Source: JAJCYK01 sp965212195 (lineage in GTDB: Bacteria > Bacteroidota > Bacteroidia > Cytophagales > Cyclobacteriaceae). From it: a stretch of 64,000 nucleotides of DNA. The stretch's first letter is position 1. Every line of letters begins with the position of its first letter. The stretch spans positions 1 through 64,000 of the forward strand of contig CBDBUW010000012.1 in NCBI GenBank assembly GCA_965212195.1. The letters run 5' to 3'. The notes under the pieces are model-generated. The model was given only the letters and a program-made list of their open reading frames with translations, was not told the DNA's origin and searched no databases. The position numbers were made by a program, and so were the translations under genes. This document shows positions 8,262 through 16,559 of the stretch, piece by piece.

Positions 8262-9604
8262 TGCTGTGAAAGGGAATTATCGGTCTGGATATTGGATATT
8301 ACGAACGCTCCTAGGGCCTTACCTTGGTCCACTCCATTCCGGCAGGCGGGCATGTAGTGAATACCGCCATAGAGCCTGCTAATGGCAGCCTCCTCACTGG
8401 CCTCAAAAAAACTGCTAAAGGTCCGGGAAGGCAATCCGTATTCCAATTCTGTAGTGTCTTCGAACTCAAATGGTTCACCGAACAGGTTGGTCAAAGCAGT
8501 AGCGGCGGCAGCAGATATTACACTGTGACCACTAGTATACTCAGGAAAGGGAGGAGTTTGTAAGATAGGGACCCAGTCCTCGTCGATATATTGGTTAATC
8601 ACCGTTTCCGGTCGGATAAGTTCAGAACGGTATTTCTCATCCCAGCAGCTGATGAACGCGTCGGCCAAGGCAATAGAAACCACCGCATACGCTTCCACGG
8701 TTTCCATAAAATCTGCTTCTGCCAGCCGGGAGGCAATAGCGGTAATGCCAATCCAATGGCCCCCGGGGGTGATCTTTTTTGTGGCAAACATCACATGGCC
8801 TTGGTGATGGCTCACATAGGGATTGCAGTCCCAAAATTGAGCAATAGCCTGCTGTTCTTCGGTAATGTTTTTACCCACTTCATACACTTCGATAACTTCT
8901 TGGTAGAATAGGCTGCCTTCCTCCATATCGAAGGGAGTAGGAGGGACTGGTACGAACTGGGTGGCGGAGTCGATCACAAAGGGGCGGATTTGGTTCCAAT
9001 GAGGTTCGATAGCATCCATATAGTCCGGAGGGGTAGGCTGCCATCGTTCCGGATCATCATTGATAGAGTATTTTGGAAAGGTGCGCGATTGTTTATAGTT
9101 GTCCTGGTCAGCCCAGGCCAGAATATGATCCGCTACCTCATTGCCGTAAACGATGGAGTTCTCCACTACTTTTTTTGGTACACCCATATCCCGGTATTTG
9201 GTGTATAATTTTTCCGCATAGCCATCCATCTTATCTTCGGAAAAGACCAGGGCTGTTCCTACTTTCAAATAGGCTTGCAGGGAAGCTAATGGCGCCAGGT
9301 ATTGGAGCCCTTCTTCCGGTGCAGGAATCGCCGTTAAGTCATGAAGCTGTGCGCTTAAACTGCGGTAATCGGGATTGCTGGCCGCCATGACCTCATAGGC
9401 TGCGATACTGGGGTAAGCATATACCCGGCTGGCAACCGGGGGTGAAAAGATGTCATAAACGATTACATCGGTTAGCTGCTTCGCCGTTTCATGAAACAAC
9501 TCCGGATCTTGTGCTGATTCTTGGTAAGAGGCTGGATCGTGCTGGCATCCTGCCATCAATAGTAAAGCTCCTACAAATGCCGCTGGCAATAATTTAGTAG
9601 TCAT
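8258..9604 (-). CDS. Vanadium-dependent haloperoxidase/PAP2-family lipoprotein
   Basis: The C-terminal half carries the PAP2/vanadium chloroperoxidase active-site pattern: PPFPEYTSGHSVISAAAA (phosphate- or vanadate-binding Ser-Gly-His) and SRLYGGIHYMPACRNG (Arg and His). The family includes haloperoxidases and acid phosphatases; which reaction applies here cannot be told. I place the start at the ATG at 9604, giving 448 residues with a lipoprotein signal ending LLLMAGC; an ATG at 9679 would add 25 residues before the signal, and a promoter-like sequence lies between the two. The gene is coupled by a four-base overlap to the trehalase gene, an unusual partner. Confidence 0.85.
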   Translation of the reverse strand: MTTKLLPAAFVGALLLMAGCQHDPASYQESAQDPELFHETAKQLTDVIVYDIFSPPVASRVYAYPSIAAYEVMAASNPDYRSLSAQLHDLTAIPAPEEGLQYLAPLASLQAYLKVGTALVFSEDKMDGYAEKLYTKYRDMGVPKKVVENSIVYGNEVADHILAWADQDNYKQSRTFPKYSINDDPERWQPTPPDYMDAIEPHWNQIRPFVIDSATQFVPVPPTPFDMEEGSLFYQEVIEVYEVGKNITEEQQAIAQFWDCNPYVSHHQGHVMFATKKITPGGHWIGITAIASRLAEADFMETVEAYAVVSIALADAFISCWDEKYRSELIRPETVINQYIDEDWVPILQTPPFPEYTSGHSVISAAAATALTNLFGEPFEFEDTTELEYGLPSRTFSSFFEASEEAAISRLYGGIHYMPACRNGVDQGKALGAFVISNIQTDNSLSQQ

Positions 9605-9629
9605 AAAAGGGTGTAAGCTGATCCCGATG

Positions 9630-9658
9630 TAAAAATAACCAATTCTTAGGTTACTCAA
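9630..9658 (-). promoter_or_regulatory. Possible Bacteroidota-type promoter for the haloperoxidase-trehalase operon
   Basis: On the minus strand TTG (9658-9656) is followed after 18 bases by TATTTTTA (9637-9630), close to the Bacteroidota -33 TTG and -7 TAnnTTTG pattern with one mismatch. It would start transcription shortly before the ATG at 9604, which supports that start over 9679. A weak consensus, so only suggestive. Confidence 0.3.
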
Positions 9659-9849
9659 CATCAAATGCTTCATTTTCAACCCCTATACCCTTGAAGTACA
9701 TAGATTTCCCATCCTTATTAACCTTTGCTGTATAATACCTTAATTGATGATTTTATGGAAATTGAAGGCTTAATCGGATTGGTAAAGAGGCCGCTTGTGG
9801 CTTAACGGGGTTCTGGAAACCCGAAAACTTATGGTTTCGTAAAAACAAG

Positions 9850-9880
9850 CAATAGCCGCCCTTTGGAAGAGCAGCTATTG
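9850..9880 (-). terminator. Probable intrinsic terminator of the plug-domain gene
   Basis: CAATAGC (9850-9856) pairs with GCTATTG (9874-9880). Read on the minus strand the stem is followed by CTTGTTTTTACG. It lies 73 bases beyond the stop of the plug-domain gene. Confidence 0.5.
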
Positions 9881-9952
9881 GTATTCAGGTAGAATGTGAA
9901 TTACCAATGGGTACAAGTCCCTTAAGGCCTACCCACTGGTTTTTGTTGTTAA

Positions 9953-10387
9953 TTACTCTTTCTTGGTAGTTATCACGATCACCCCGCTCATTCCACGGGT
10001 TCCGTATTGTGCGGCTTCAGCTCCTTTGAGAATATCAATCCTGGCAATATCGTTTACGTCCACCATCCCTGCTATCTGGGAATAACTATTACCCACAGGT
10101 TGTCGATCCAAAACGTAAAGCGGGTCAGTGCCTGCGGCTCCTGAACCTCCTCTTATTTGCACTTTAGTACCACTACCCTGGCCTTGTACACTAACATTAG
10201 GTTTGCGCCTTAAGAGATCCGCCAGGCTTAAGTAGCTGGTGTTTTTTTCATTTCTTTCAGAAAGCTCGGTTTTGTCTTTTTTCTTCTTCTTCTTCTTTGA
10301 CTTTTTATCCTGAGCATCGGCCTGGAAAGCCACGCACAATCCGAAAAAGGCAATAAAAACAAACTTAAGTAGTCTTGAAATATCCAT
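9953..10387 (-). CDS. Small stand-alone TonB plug-domain protein
   Basis: A 144-residue protein with a signal peptide (cleavage near FQADAQ), a stretch of lysines (residues about 28-39, eleven of twelve basic or polar), then a TonB receptor plug domain: VSVQGQGSGTKVQIRGG, the PLYVLDRQPVG segment, DVNDIARIDILKGAEAAQYG, and TRGMSGVIVITTKK. It ends right after the plug, so no beta barrel follows and there is no downstream barrel gene. Similar short plug proteins are found in Bacteroidota genomes but their function is not known to me. It is transcribed away from the TPR/ASPIC gene. Truncation of a larger receptor is possible, but the frame ends cleanly and a terminator follows. Confidence 0.75.
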   Translation of the reverse strand: MDISRLLKFVFIAFFGLCVAFQADAQDKKSKKKKKKKDKTELSERNEKNTSYLSLADLLRRKPNVSVQGQGSGTKVQIRGGSGAAGTDPLYVLDRQPVGNSYSQIAGMVDVNDIARIDILKGAEAAQYGTRGMSGVIVITTKKE

Positions 10388-10714
10388 TTTTAACGTTGAT
10401 TATTTAACTAATTATACTGTAAAAGTAATCATTAGGTTTATCATAAGCTGTTAATATTTGTCATGAATTGTCATGGATTTTGTTAACAACAGGTAAATAA
10501 TGGACCCGTCCCCCCATTAATTTAGATTTTAACCATCTAAATACCTCTGACCCCTATATTAACCATTGAGAAGTTTAGCTAGGCAAGTTGTTTGTTATAT
10601 GATTTAAGGCAAGTTAATTGGTAATAAATATTACGCGGTTTTGAGTAAATTGACCTCGCAATATTCCAATGAAACGGATAGTGTTAAACCACTTCCCATT
10701 TACAGAATGCTAAT
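10388..10714. other. Divergent intergenic region with a tandem decamer
   Basis: This 327-base region separates the plug gene (-) and the TPR/ASPIC gene (+), and should hold both promoters. It contains two adjacent copies of a decamer at 10458-10477. No small gene was seen. Confidence 0.5.
10458..10477 (+). repeat. Tandem decamer, possible regulator site
   Basis: TTGTCATGAA and TTGTCATGGA lie head to tail, exactly one helical turn apart. Direct repeats at this spacing can be sites for dimeric response regulators. The position between divergent genes fits, but the binding protein is unknown. Confidence 0.35.
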
Positions 10715-13700
10715 TTGTATACATTGAAAGTTCGTCGTTCACTTTTCTTTGCACTGATATTAGGGGCCGTGATCTTAGGGTCGGCCTGTGATGACCAAAG
10801 GACCCACGAGGGTGTGGAACTTTCAGAGGCGGATGCTACCCGGCAGGCGGGATTGAAGCACCTCCATGAGAATCAACTTGCGGAAGCCGAAATTGAATTC
10901 ACCAAACTTATTGAGCTGGCCCCAAATGAAATTATAGGATATACCAATCTAGGGATTGTATATTTTCGCCAGGGCAAGCTTAGCCAGGCAGAGGAATATT
11001 TGGAGAAAGCACTGGCCCTGGACGGGAAAAACGTCATGGTCAGGTTAAACTTGTTTGATGTCTATGAGCAAATGGATCGTCAGGAGGATGCCGTGGCCCA
11101 GCTTCGAAAGGTCCTGGAAGATGATCCTGAAAATTTATTTGCTCTATATAAAATGTCCGAAAAATCCGAATTTGATATAGAAGGTGGTTCCGTAGCGCTG
11201 GTTACCCAGTATTTGGCCAAGGTCATTGAAGCCGCTCCCACTAATATAGTACCCCGGGTTTATCTGTTGGAGGACCTGTTGGAAAATGAGCAGTATGAAC
11301 AGGCTACGGTGCAATTTGAAGACATATCCAGTAAGTTTGAGCAACTGCCTGCAGGAACCCAAGAACTGTTCGATCAGGCTTATGAACACCTTAGAAATTC
11401 TCAATATCAAGAAGCCTACGGCACTACGGTAATGTTTCACAATCAGCTGAAGCTTACCAATTGGTACCAAGCTGATATATTGGCCTTAAAGGGTAGCCGG
11501 GAGTCACGCATCGGCACACCCATTATTTCTTTTAGCCAAAAGATGATGGGGTATGGTGAGGGAGAAGACAACCTGGTGTACCAACAAATAAAATTCACCG
11601 ATGTCGCCGAAAATGCGGCACTCGGCTCTCAGGAAAAGAGCTCAGGCGGATCCAATCAAAGCTCCTTGATTTGGCTTGATGATCTGGACAATGATGGTGA
11701 CCAGGACCTACTTTTCGGATTAAATGATGCCCAAAGGAGCCGCGGTCTGTATCTGTACAAGAATGATTTCGGAAGATTCCAGGATGTAATTAAAGCCACT
11801 GGCATTCAGGATGTACAAAGGATCCGTGATTTGTCCTTTTCGGACTACGACAACGACGGATTTCTCGACCTGCTCTTGATCAATGATGGAAGGTTGATTT
11901 TATACCGGAACGTGGATGAACTGGAGTATCAAGATGTCACCGCAACTTCCGGTTTGGATCAAGTTACCGACGGTATTTGTGCGCTTTCTTTTGATGCCGA
12001 TCACGATGGGGATCTGGATATCTTTATCGGGTCCCAGGGTCCTGACCGGTTATTACAAAATAATGGAAACGGAAGCTTTACGGATATTTCCAAGTGGTCG
12101 GGGATTCAAAACGCCAGCAGTCCCACAAATGATGCAGTGCTGGGTGATTTCGATGATGACGGAGATACGGACATCTTTGTGGCCAATGATCAGGGGAACA
12201 GATTGTACTTTAACAACAGGATGGGAAGTTACCAAGACATCACATCCTCAGTGGGTTTGGATCCTGCTGATGCTTCCAAAAAGGTATCTGCGGGCGATTA
12301 TAACAATGACGGGTTCACAGATTTGTTAATCTCCAACCCTTCAGGGCAGGTCAAACTGTACCAGAACCAGCAGCTAAAGAAATTTGTATCGGCCACCTCG
12401 CTACAGGATTTGACCATTAATTCCATAAAGCCACTGGATCACAAGTTTTTTGATTATGACAATGATGGATGGTTGGACATTGTCATCGCAGGAGATCCGA
12501 TTACTGCAGAGGACAGGGGCATCGTAATATTGCACAATGATCAAGGGAGTTCTTTTGAAGAGGCGTCCAGGACTTTACCGGAGTCTTTGCCTGCGGTAAG
12601 GTCGCTGGCAGTAGGTGACTATAATGAAGACAGCGACCTGGACCTGTTTGTTAGCTATGGTAACGGTACTATTGGCTTGTTGAGAAATGACGGAGGTAAT
12701 ATGAATTACCAACTAAAAATTCAGCTGGTAGGCCTTCGCGAGGGCAGCGGGAAAAACAACTATTATGGTATAGGATCAAAAGTAGAAGTGCTGGCCGGTT
12801 CCCTCTACCAGGTAAGGACCATCAGTTCGCCAGATGAGTATTTCGGAATGGGCAGCCATGAGCGGGCCGATATTTTGAGAATTCGCTGGACCAATGGTGT
12901 ACCGCAAAACATCTTTGCCCCCAATAGCGATCTCGATTTGATTGAACAACAAAAACTCAAAGGTTCCTGTCCCTTCCTTTACACCTGGAATGGTGAGAGA
13001 TATGTCTTCGTGAAGGACATGATGTGGAGAAGTGCTTTGGGCATGCCGCTGGGTATAATGACTACCGACAATTCCAAAGCCTATGCTTTTCCGGACGCCT
13101 CTCGGGAATATCTCAAAATACCTGCGGAAATGCTAAAGGTGAAAGACCAGCAGTACTCTATCAAAGTCACCGGAGAACTTTGGGAGACTATTTATTTGGA
13201 TCAAGTGATTCTTTATGCGGTGGATCATCCACAAGAGTTGGATTTCCGAGTTGATGAAAAATTTGTACTGCCCCCGTTCCCAGAGCTTGAATTATATCCT
13301 ATTTCCTCCAAGATGAGGCCGATTTCGGTCACTGATGGACAAAATAACCTCCTTCACAAGGTCTCCAAAAAGGATCATCAGTACATTGATAATTTCAAAA
13401 GATCAAAATTTCAAGGGATTACAGAACTAAAAGATCTGATCATTGATCTGGGTGATGTGGAGGAAGAGAATTTGCACTTGTTCATGAATGGCTGGATCTT
13501 TCCGTCCGACGCTAGCATAAATGTAGCGGTTTCGCAGAATGACTCCCTTACGGTGGTACCACCGTATCTCCAAGTTATCAACGAACGAGGTGACTGGGAA
13601 ACCGTAATAACTAATATTGGTTTCCCTATGGGTAAAAATAAAACCGTAGTTACGGATCTTACGAACATCTTTAAGACTGGAAGTAGAAAAATCCGCATAA

Positions 13701-14263
13701 GAACCTCCATGCAGATCTATTGGGATCATATATTTTATGCCTATATGAACGAGCCTTTTGAAGGTACCTTAACACCCATTTCATGCTTGCAGGCAGACTT
13801 GCAATATCGGGGTTTCTCCTCGGAGTTCAGAAAGGGGCATCGCAATGGACCACACTGGTTCGATTACTCCCAATCGACCACGGAACCTCAATGGATGGAT
13901 CTGGAAGGGCGTTATACTCGCTACGGAGACGTACTTCCATTAGTGGACAGCGCGGACAATCAATATATTGTCTACAATGCGGGGGACGAAGTATCCATGA
14001 GCTTTGATGCCAGTGGATTACCTGAACTACCAAAGGGCTGGAAAAGGGATTTTGTGATTTACAGTGTAGGATGGGTCAAGGATGGAGATTTGAATACGGC
14101 CTTCGGCCAAACGGTAACACCTTTGCCGTTCCATGGCATGTCCTCTTATCCGTATCCCGATGATGAGAGCTATCCATTCCTGGAAAATTCTGATTATATC
14201 AAAAAATACCATACCCGCGAAGTGAGCACTCTTCAATTCAGGGATTTATTAAAAGTGCCTTAG
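10715..14263 (+). CDS. TPR, FG-GAP/VCBS and ASPIC/UnbV lipoprotein, 1,182 residues
   Basis: The N-terminus is a lipoprotein signal ending ILGSACDD. Residues about 45-240 hold TPR repeats (pattern with LAEAEIEFTKLIELAPNE). Residues about 270-660 are FG-GAP/VCBS blades rich in calcium-binding Asp loops such as DLDNDGDQDLLF and DYDNDGFLDLLL, forming a probable beta-propeller. An ASPIC/UnbV-like segment follows near 665-740 (YGIGSKVEVLAG, ILRIRWTNG), then about 440 residues of unassigned sequence with FVKDMMWRSALGMPLG and a conserved-looking C-terminus. It is probably cell-surface or periplasmic. No in-frame ATG exists near the start: TTG at 10715 or TTG at 10724 is used, the latter giving a tidier signal peptide. 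It converges with the radical SAM gene, 3 bases apart. The reaction, if any, is unknown. Confidence 0.8.
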   Translation: MYTLKVRRSLFFALILGAVILGSACDDQRTHEGVELSEADATRQAGLKHLHENQLAEAEIEFTKLIELAPNEIIGYTNLGIVYFRQGKLSQAEEYLEKALALDGKNVMVRLNLFDVYEQMDRQEDAVAQLRKVLEDDPENLFALYKMSEKSEFDIEGGSVALVTQYLAKVIEAAPTNIVPRVYLLEDLLENEQYEQATVQFEDISSKFEQLPAGTQELFDQAYEHLRNSQYQEAYGTTVMFHNQLKLTNWYQADILALKGSRESRIGTPIISFSQKMMGYGEGEDNLVYQQIKFTDVAENAALGSQEKSSGGSNQSSLIWLDDLDNDGDQDLLFGLNDAQRSRGLYLYKNDFGRFQDVIKATGIQDVQRIRDLSFSDYDNDGFLDLLLINDGRLILYRNVDELEYQDVTATSGLDQVTDGICALSFDADHDGDLDIFIGSQGPDRLLQNNGNGSFTDISKWSGIQNASSPTNDAVLGDFDDDGDTDIFVANDQGNRLYFNNRMGSYQDITSSVGLDPADASKKVSAGDYNNDGFTDLLISNPSGQVKLYQNQQLKKFVSATSLQDLTINSIKPLDHKFFDYDNDGWLDIVIAGDPITAEDRGIVILHNDQGSSFEEASRTLPESLPAVRSLAVGDYNEDSDLDLFVSYGNGTIGLLRNDGGNMNYQLKIQLVGLREGSGKNNYYGIGSKVEVLAGSLYQVRTISSPDEYFGMGSHERADILRIRWTNGVPQNIFAPNSDLDLIEQQKLKGSCPFLYTWNGERYVFVKDMMWRSALGMPLGIMTTDNSKAYAFPDASREYLKIPAEMLKVKDQQYSIKVTGELWETIYLDQVILYAVDHPQELDFRVDEKFVLPPFPELELYPISSKMRPISVTDGQNNLLHKVSKKDHQYIDNFKRSKFQGITELKDLIIDLGDVEEENLHLFMNGWIFPSDASINVAVSQNDSLTVVPPYLQVINERGDWETVITNIGFPMGKNKTVVTDLTNIFKTGSRKIRIRTSMQIYWDHIFYAYMNEPFEGTLTPISCLQADLQYRGFSSEFRKGHRNGPHWFDYSQSTTEPQWMDLEGRYTRYGDVLPLVDSADNQYIVYNAGDEVSMSFDASGLPELPKGWKRDFVIYSVGWVKDGDLNTAFGQTVTPLPFHGMSSYPYPDDESYPFLENSDYIKKYHTREVSTLQFRDLLKVP

Positions 14264-14266
14264 TAG

Positions 14267-15211
14267 TCAGGTACAGCTGCAGGAAACTTCAGGAAGTACC
14301 GTTTGCTTCACATTCATCTGATGTAACCTTTCCTGGCGTTTGGTCAGACAACTGGGGCATTCTGAAAACAATTCAAGGTCCCACAGGTCGGCAAAAACTT
14401 TCCCGGGATACTGGCTAACCCCATAGTCCAGCACTTTTTCCAAGGAGCTCAACCGGGGTGGTGAAAACAAGCCCAAAGCACCAATTTGGTCCAGCGCACC
14501 GTTACCGTGGCGGGTAGGAATAACGGTGCATCGCTGTACGCTCTGATCAAAGGCAAAGTCCAAAGATCGCTGGGCCCAAACAATACCTTCGGACTCATTC
14601 ATAAAAGGGGGTTTTACCAAAATAAATGCCCTGGTAGGGATATGGTGTTGATTCAATATTTGTACGGCCTTCGCAAAGTCATCCAGAGTCATGTTTTTGT
14701 TAAGCCGTTCCAAAACCTGGGGTTGGGCGGTCTCCAGACCCATGGCAACTTCAAGTTGTGGGTCAAGTAATTCCTGAAAAGAGTAGGTCAGCCGGTTGAT
14801 AAGTTTTGGATGGGATTCCACGATCACCCGCTCATAATTTTTCAACAGCTCTGCGATTTGCTTATAATCTTCTGGTGGTATGGCTTTGACATCGAAGAAA
14901 TTGCCGCTGTTGTACAACTTTATAGTTTTGGCTTTGGGCAGCTGGTCCAGGGCCCATCTTATTTGGGCAGGAATAGCACCAGACGTAACGGGTTCTGATG
15001 TGGTGTTTTTCCAAAGGTCACACATAAGGCAATGAAAAGGGCATTCATTATTGGTAAGGAAAATAGTGGCTACCTTTTCAATTTCCCCACTGGCGCTTCT
15101 TTCTTCTTCAACAAAGAATCCATAAGGTTTATGCGTTTCAACCTGGTTTTTGGACCCCCGCTGGGATCTGACCCACCGATTATCGATTTTAAAATCAACC
15201 TGCCTCCTCAT
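14267..15211 (-). CDS. Radical SAM protein (Elp3/TIGR01210-like)
   Basis: A 314-residue cytoplasmic enzyme with the radical SAM cluster motif CPFHCLMC (Cys57, Cys61, Cys64; spacing CxxxCxxC), preceded by FLTNNE. A GLETAQPQVLERLNKNMT segment is typical of the radical SAM barrel in Elp3-like proteins. The C-terminus contains extra cysteines (ECPSCLTKRQERLHQMN and a final SCSC), which may bind a second cluster or zinc. It resembles the group that includes the archaeosine-forming RaSEA protein, but the substrate here is unknown. Its ATG lies 17 bases inside the AsnB-like gene, so the two are translated together. As the last gene of the operon it probably acts with that ATP-dependent enzyme. Confidence 0.82.
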   Translation of the reverse strand: MRRQVDFKIDNRWVRSQRGSKNQVETHKPYGFFVEEERSASGEIEKVATIFLTNNECPFHCLMCDLWKNTTSEPVTSGAIPAQIRWALDQLPKAKTIKLYNSGNFFDVKAIPPEDYKQIAELLKNYERVIVESHPKLINRLTYSFQELLDPQLEVAMGLETAQPQVLERLNKNMTLDDFAKAVQILNQHHIPTRAFILVKPPFMNESEGIVWAQRSLDFAFDQSVQRCTVIPTRHGNGALDQIGALGLFSPPRLSSLEKVLDYGVSQYPGKVFADLWDLELFSECPSCLTKRQERLHQMNVKQTVLPEVSCSCT

Positions 15212-16532
15212 ATAATGCTTGAAATTCTTTGCGGTAGGTGAGATCTTTTCCGGGGAATAGCGCCTGAAAGGTTTGGTTGCTGGCTACCCCATGCTGAAAC
15301 CTTCTTTTTGAATAAACCGGCATATCCAGTCCGGTAATGGCTTTGACTCCCTGGGATACAATTTCACCTTTCAGTTGGTATAGGGCCTGATGGTCCCAAT
15401 TGGTCATCTTGATGAAAGGAATACCCTCGGCAATTTCGATAACGTTGGGAAGCGTATACGGGCTGAATCCCTGGAAGTCCAGGGTGTCGGCAGGTGCATA
15501 GGTTCGCATGTATCCTCTGCTGAGTCCACCACTATAGGTAACAGAGTGTTTCATGGAGTCGATCCCCCAGCCTTCCTGGTAAAGAAGAGGGTTGTTTAAG
15601 ACACTCTTAATAGTCAGCTCGGGGTTTTCTTCGATAGGGTAGTCCTTCAGGTTTTCATCCCCCCCATCGCCGTCAATCATAAAATTCCAATGGGGGTACT
15701 TTGCCCGGATCGCTGTTAATAGAGCATAATTCATGGTGGCCGACTGGATATCCAGCGGCTTGTAGTCCTCTACTACTTTTAGCGTTTGTTTCCAGTCCAG
15801 CTCCGAGGTGCTTATATGTAAGGGTTCCAAAAAAAGGCCTAGCCCTAGGCCATCAAGAAACTCTCTGGCCTGGTTAAGATCGGATCCTTCTTGGTCAACA
15901 CTTAGGGTAAAAGCTTTCAATCTGGATGGGCTTTCGCCAAGATCCAGCAAGGCCTGATAGGTGAGAAGGAACACTGACCCGCTATCGATACCTCCCGAAA
16001 AACTGACCCCGATGGGGCCCTCGGTGGCCTGGTGCTGCAGCCACTTCTTTATTTCGTCATACAGACGGTTCATATAAAGGGCTCCGATCTGCTCTTTGCT
16101 TTTACCTTCCAACTGATTTCGCTGGGGGGTGAAAAACCGGGTATAGGTAGGGTTTGGGTCAGGACATCCTAGCAACTCGATCTTGGTGACGTAGTGCGCC
16201 GGGGCCATACGGGTGTAGGAGGGATGGAACTGGTCGTCAAGTCCCTCCTGAACCAGATATTGGTGAATAGTATCGATGCGCTCCGCAAGGATCAGGCAAG
16301 GGCCATCTATTAATTTGGCTATGAAATAACGAATCGGTCTCCCAATTGAACGAGCAATCCTTACCACTTTTCCTTGGGTAGCTACCAGGGCAAACTGTCC
16401 GTCGATGGTGCGGACTTTTTCGGGGTCGCCAGTACTCACGATTTCCCGGGCCTCCTTCAAAGACATATTGTAAATAGTATTTTTATGGGGCTCTGTTAGA
16501 TCCACCACCTTGCTTAAGTATTCGGTATTCAT
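15195..16532 (-). CDS. Asparagine-synthetase-like protein with degenerate glutaminase domain
   Basis: A 445-residue protein with an ATP-pyrophosphatase domain: PP-loop SFSGGIDSGSV (residues 178-186) and DGDGGDEN (287-294), the second adenylate-binding loop. The N-terminal half resembles the class II glutamine amidotransferase fold (IDGQFALVATQGKVVRIARS) but does not begin with the catalytic Cys2, so glutamine hydrolysis is unlikely. This is the layout of ATP-dependent amide-forming enzymes such as beta-lactam synthetase and lasso-peptide cyclase, as well as unassigned AsnB paralogues. It sits between a CRTAC1-like gene (27 bases upstream) and the radical SAM gene (17-base overlap). It likely adenylates a carboxylate; the substrate is unknown. 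Confidence 0.82.
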   Translation of the reverse strand: MNTEYLSKVVDLTEPHKNTIYNMSLKEAREIVSTGDPEKVRTIDGQFALVATQGKVVRIARSIGRPIRYFIAKLIDGPCLILAERIDTIHQYLVQEGLDDQFHPSYTRMAPAHYVTKIELLGCPDPNPTYTRFFTPQRNQLEGKSKEQIGALYMNRLYDEIKKWLQHQATEGPIGVSFSGGIDSGSVFLLTYQALLDLGESPSRLKAFTLSVDQEGSDLNQAREFLDGLGLGLFLEPLHISTSELDWKQTLKVVEDYKPLDIQSATMNYALLTAIRAKYPHWNFMIDGDGGDENLKDYPIEENPELTIKSVLNNPLLYQEGWGIDSMKHSVTYSGGLSRGYMRTYAPADTLDFQGFSPYTLPNVIEIAEGIPFIKMTNWDHQALYQLKGEIVSQGVKAITGLDMPVYSKRRFQHGVASNQTFQALFPGKDLTYRKEFQALYEEAG

Positions 16533-16559
16533 CTTTTCTGATAAATTAATGACTGTGTA

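Larger units (their letters stand above)
9605..9952. other. 348-base intergenic region between haloperoxidase and plug genes
   Basis: It contains the possible promoter at 9630-9658 and a hairpin at 9850-9880 that would end transcription of the plug gene. No other gene or repeat was seen. Confidence 0.55.

Noticed and set aside
9604..9679. Earlier start for the haloperoxidase-like gene
   Set aside because: The added 25 residues would precede the lipoprotein signal, and a promoter-like element overlaps this stretch.
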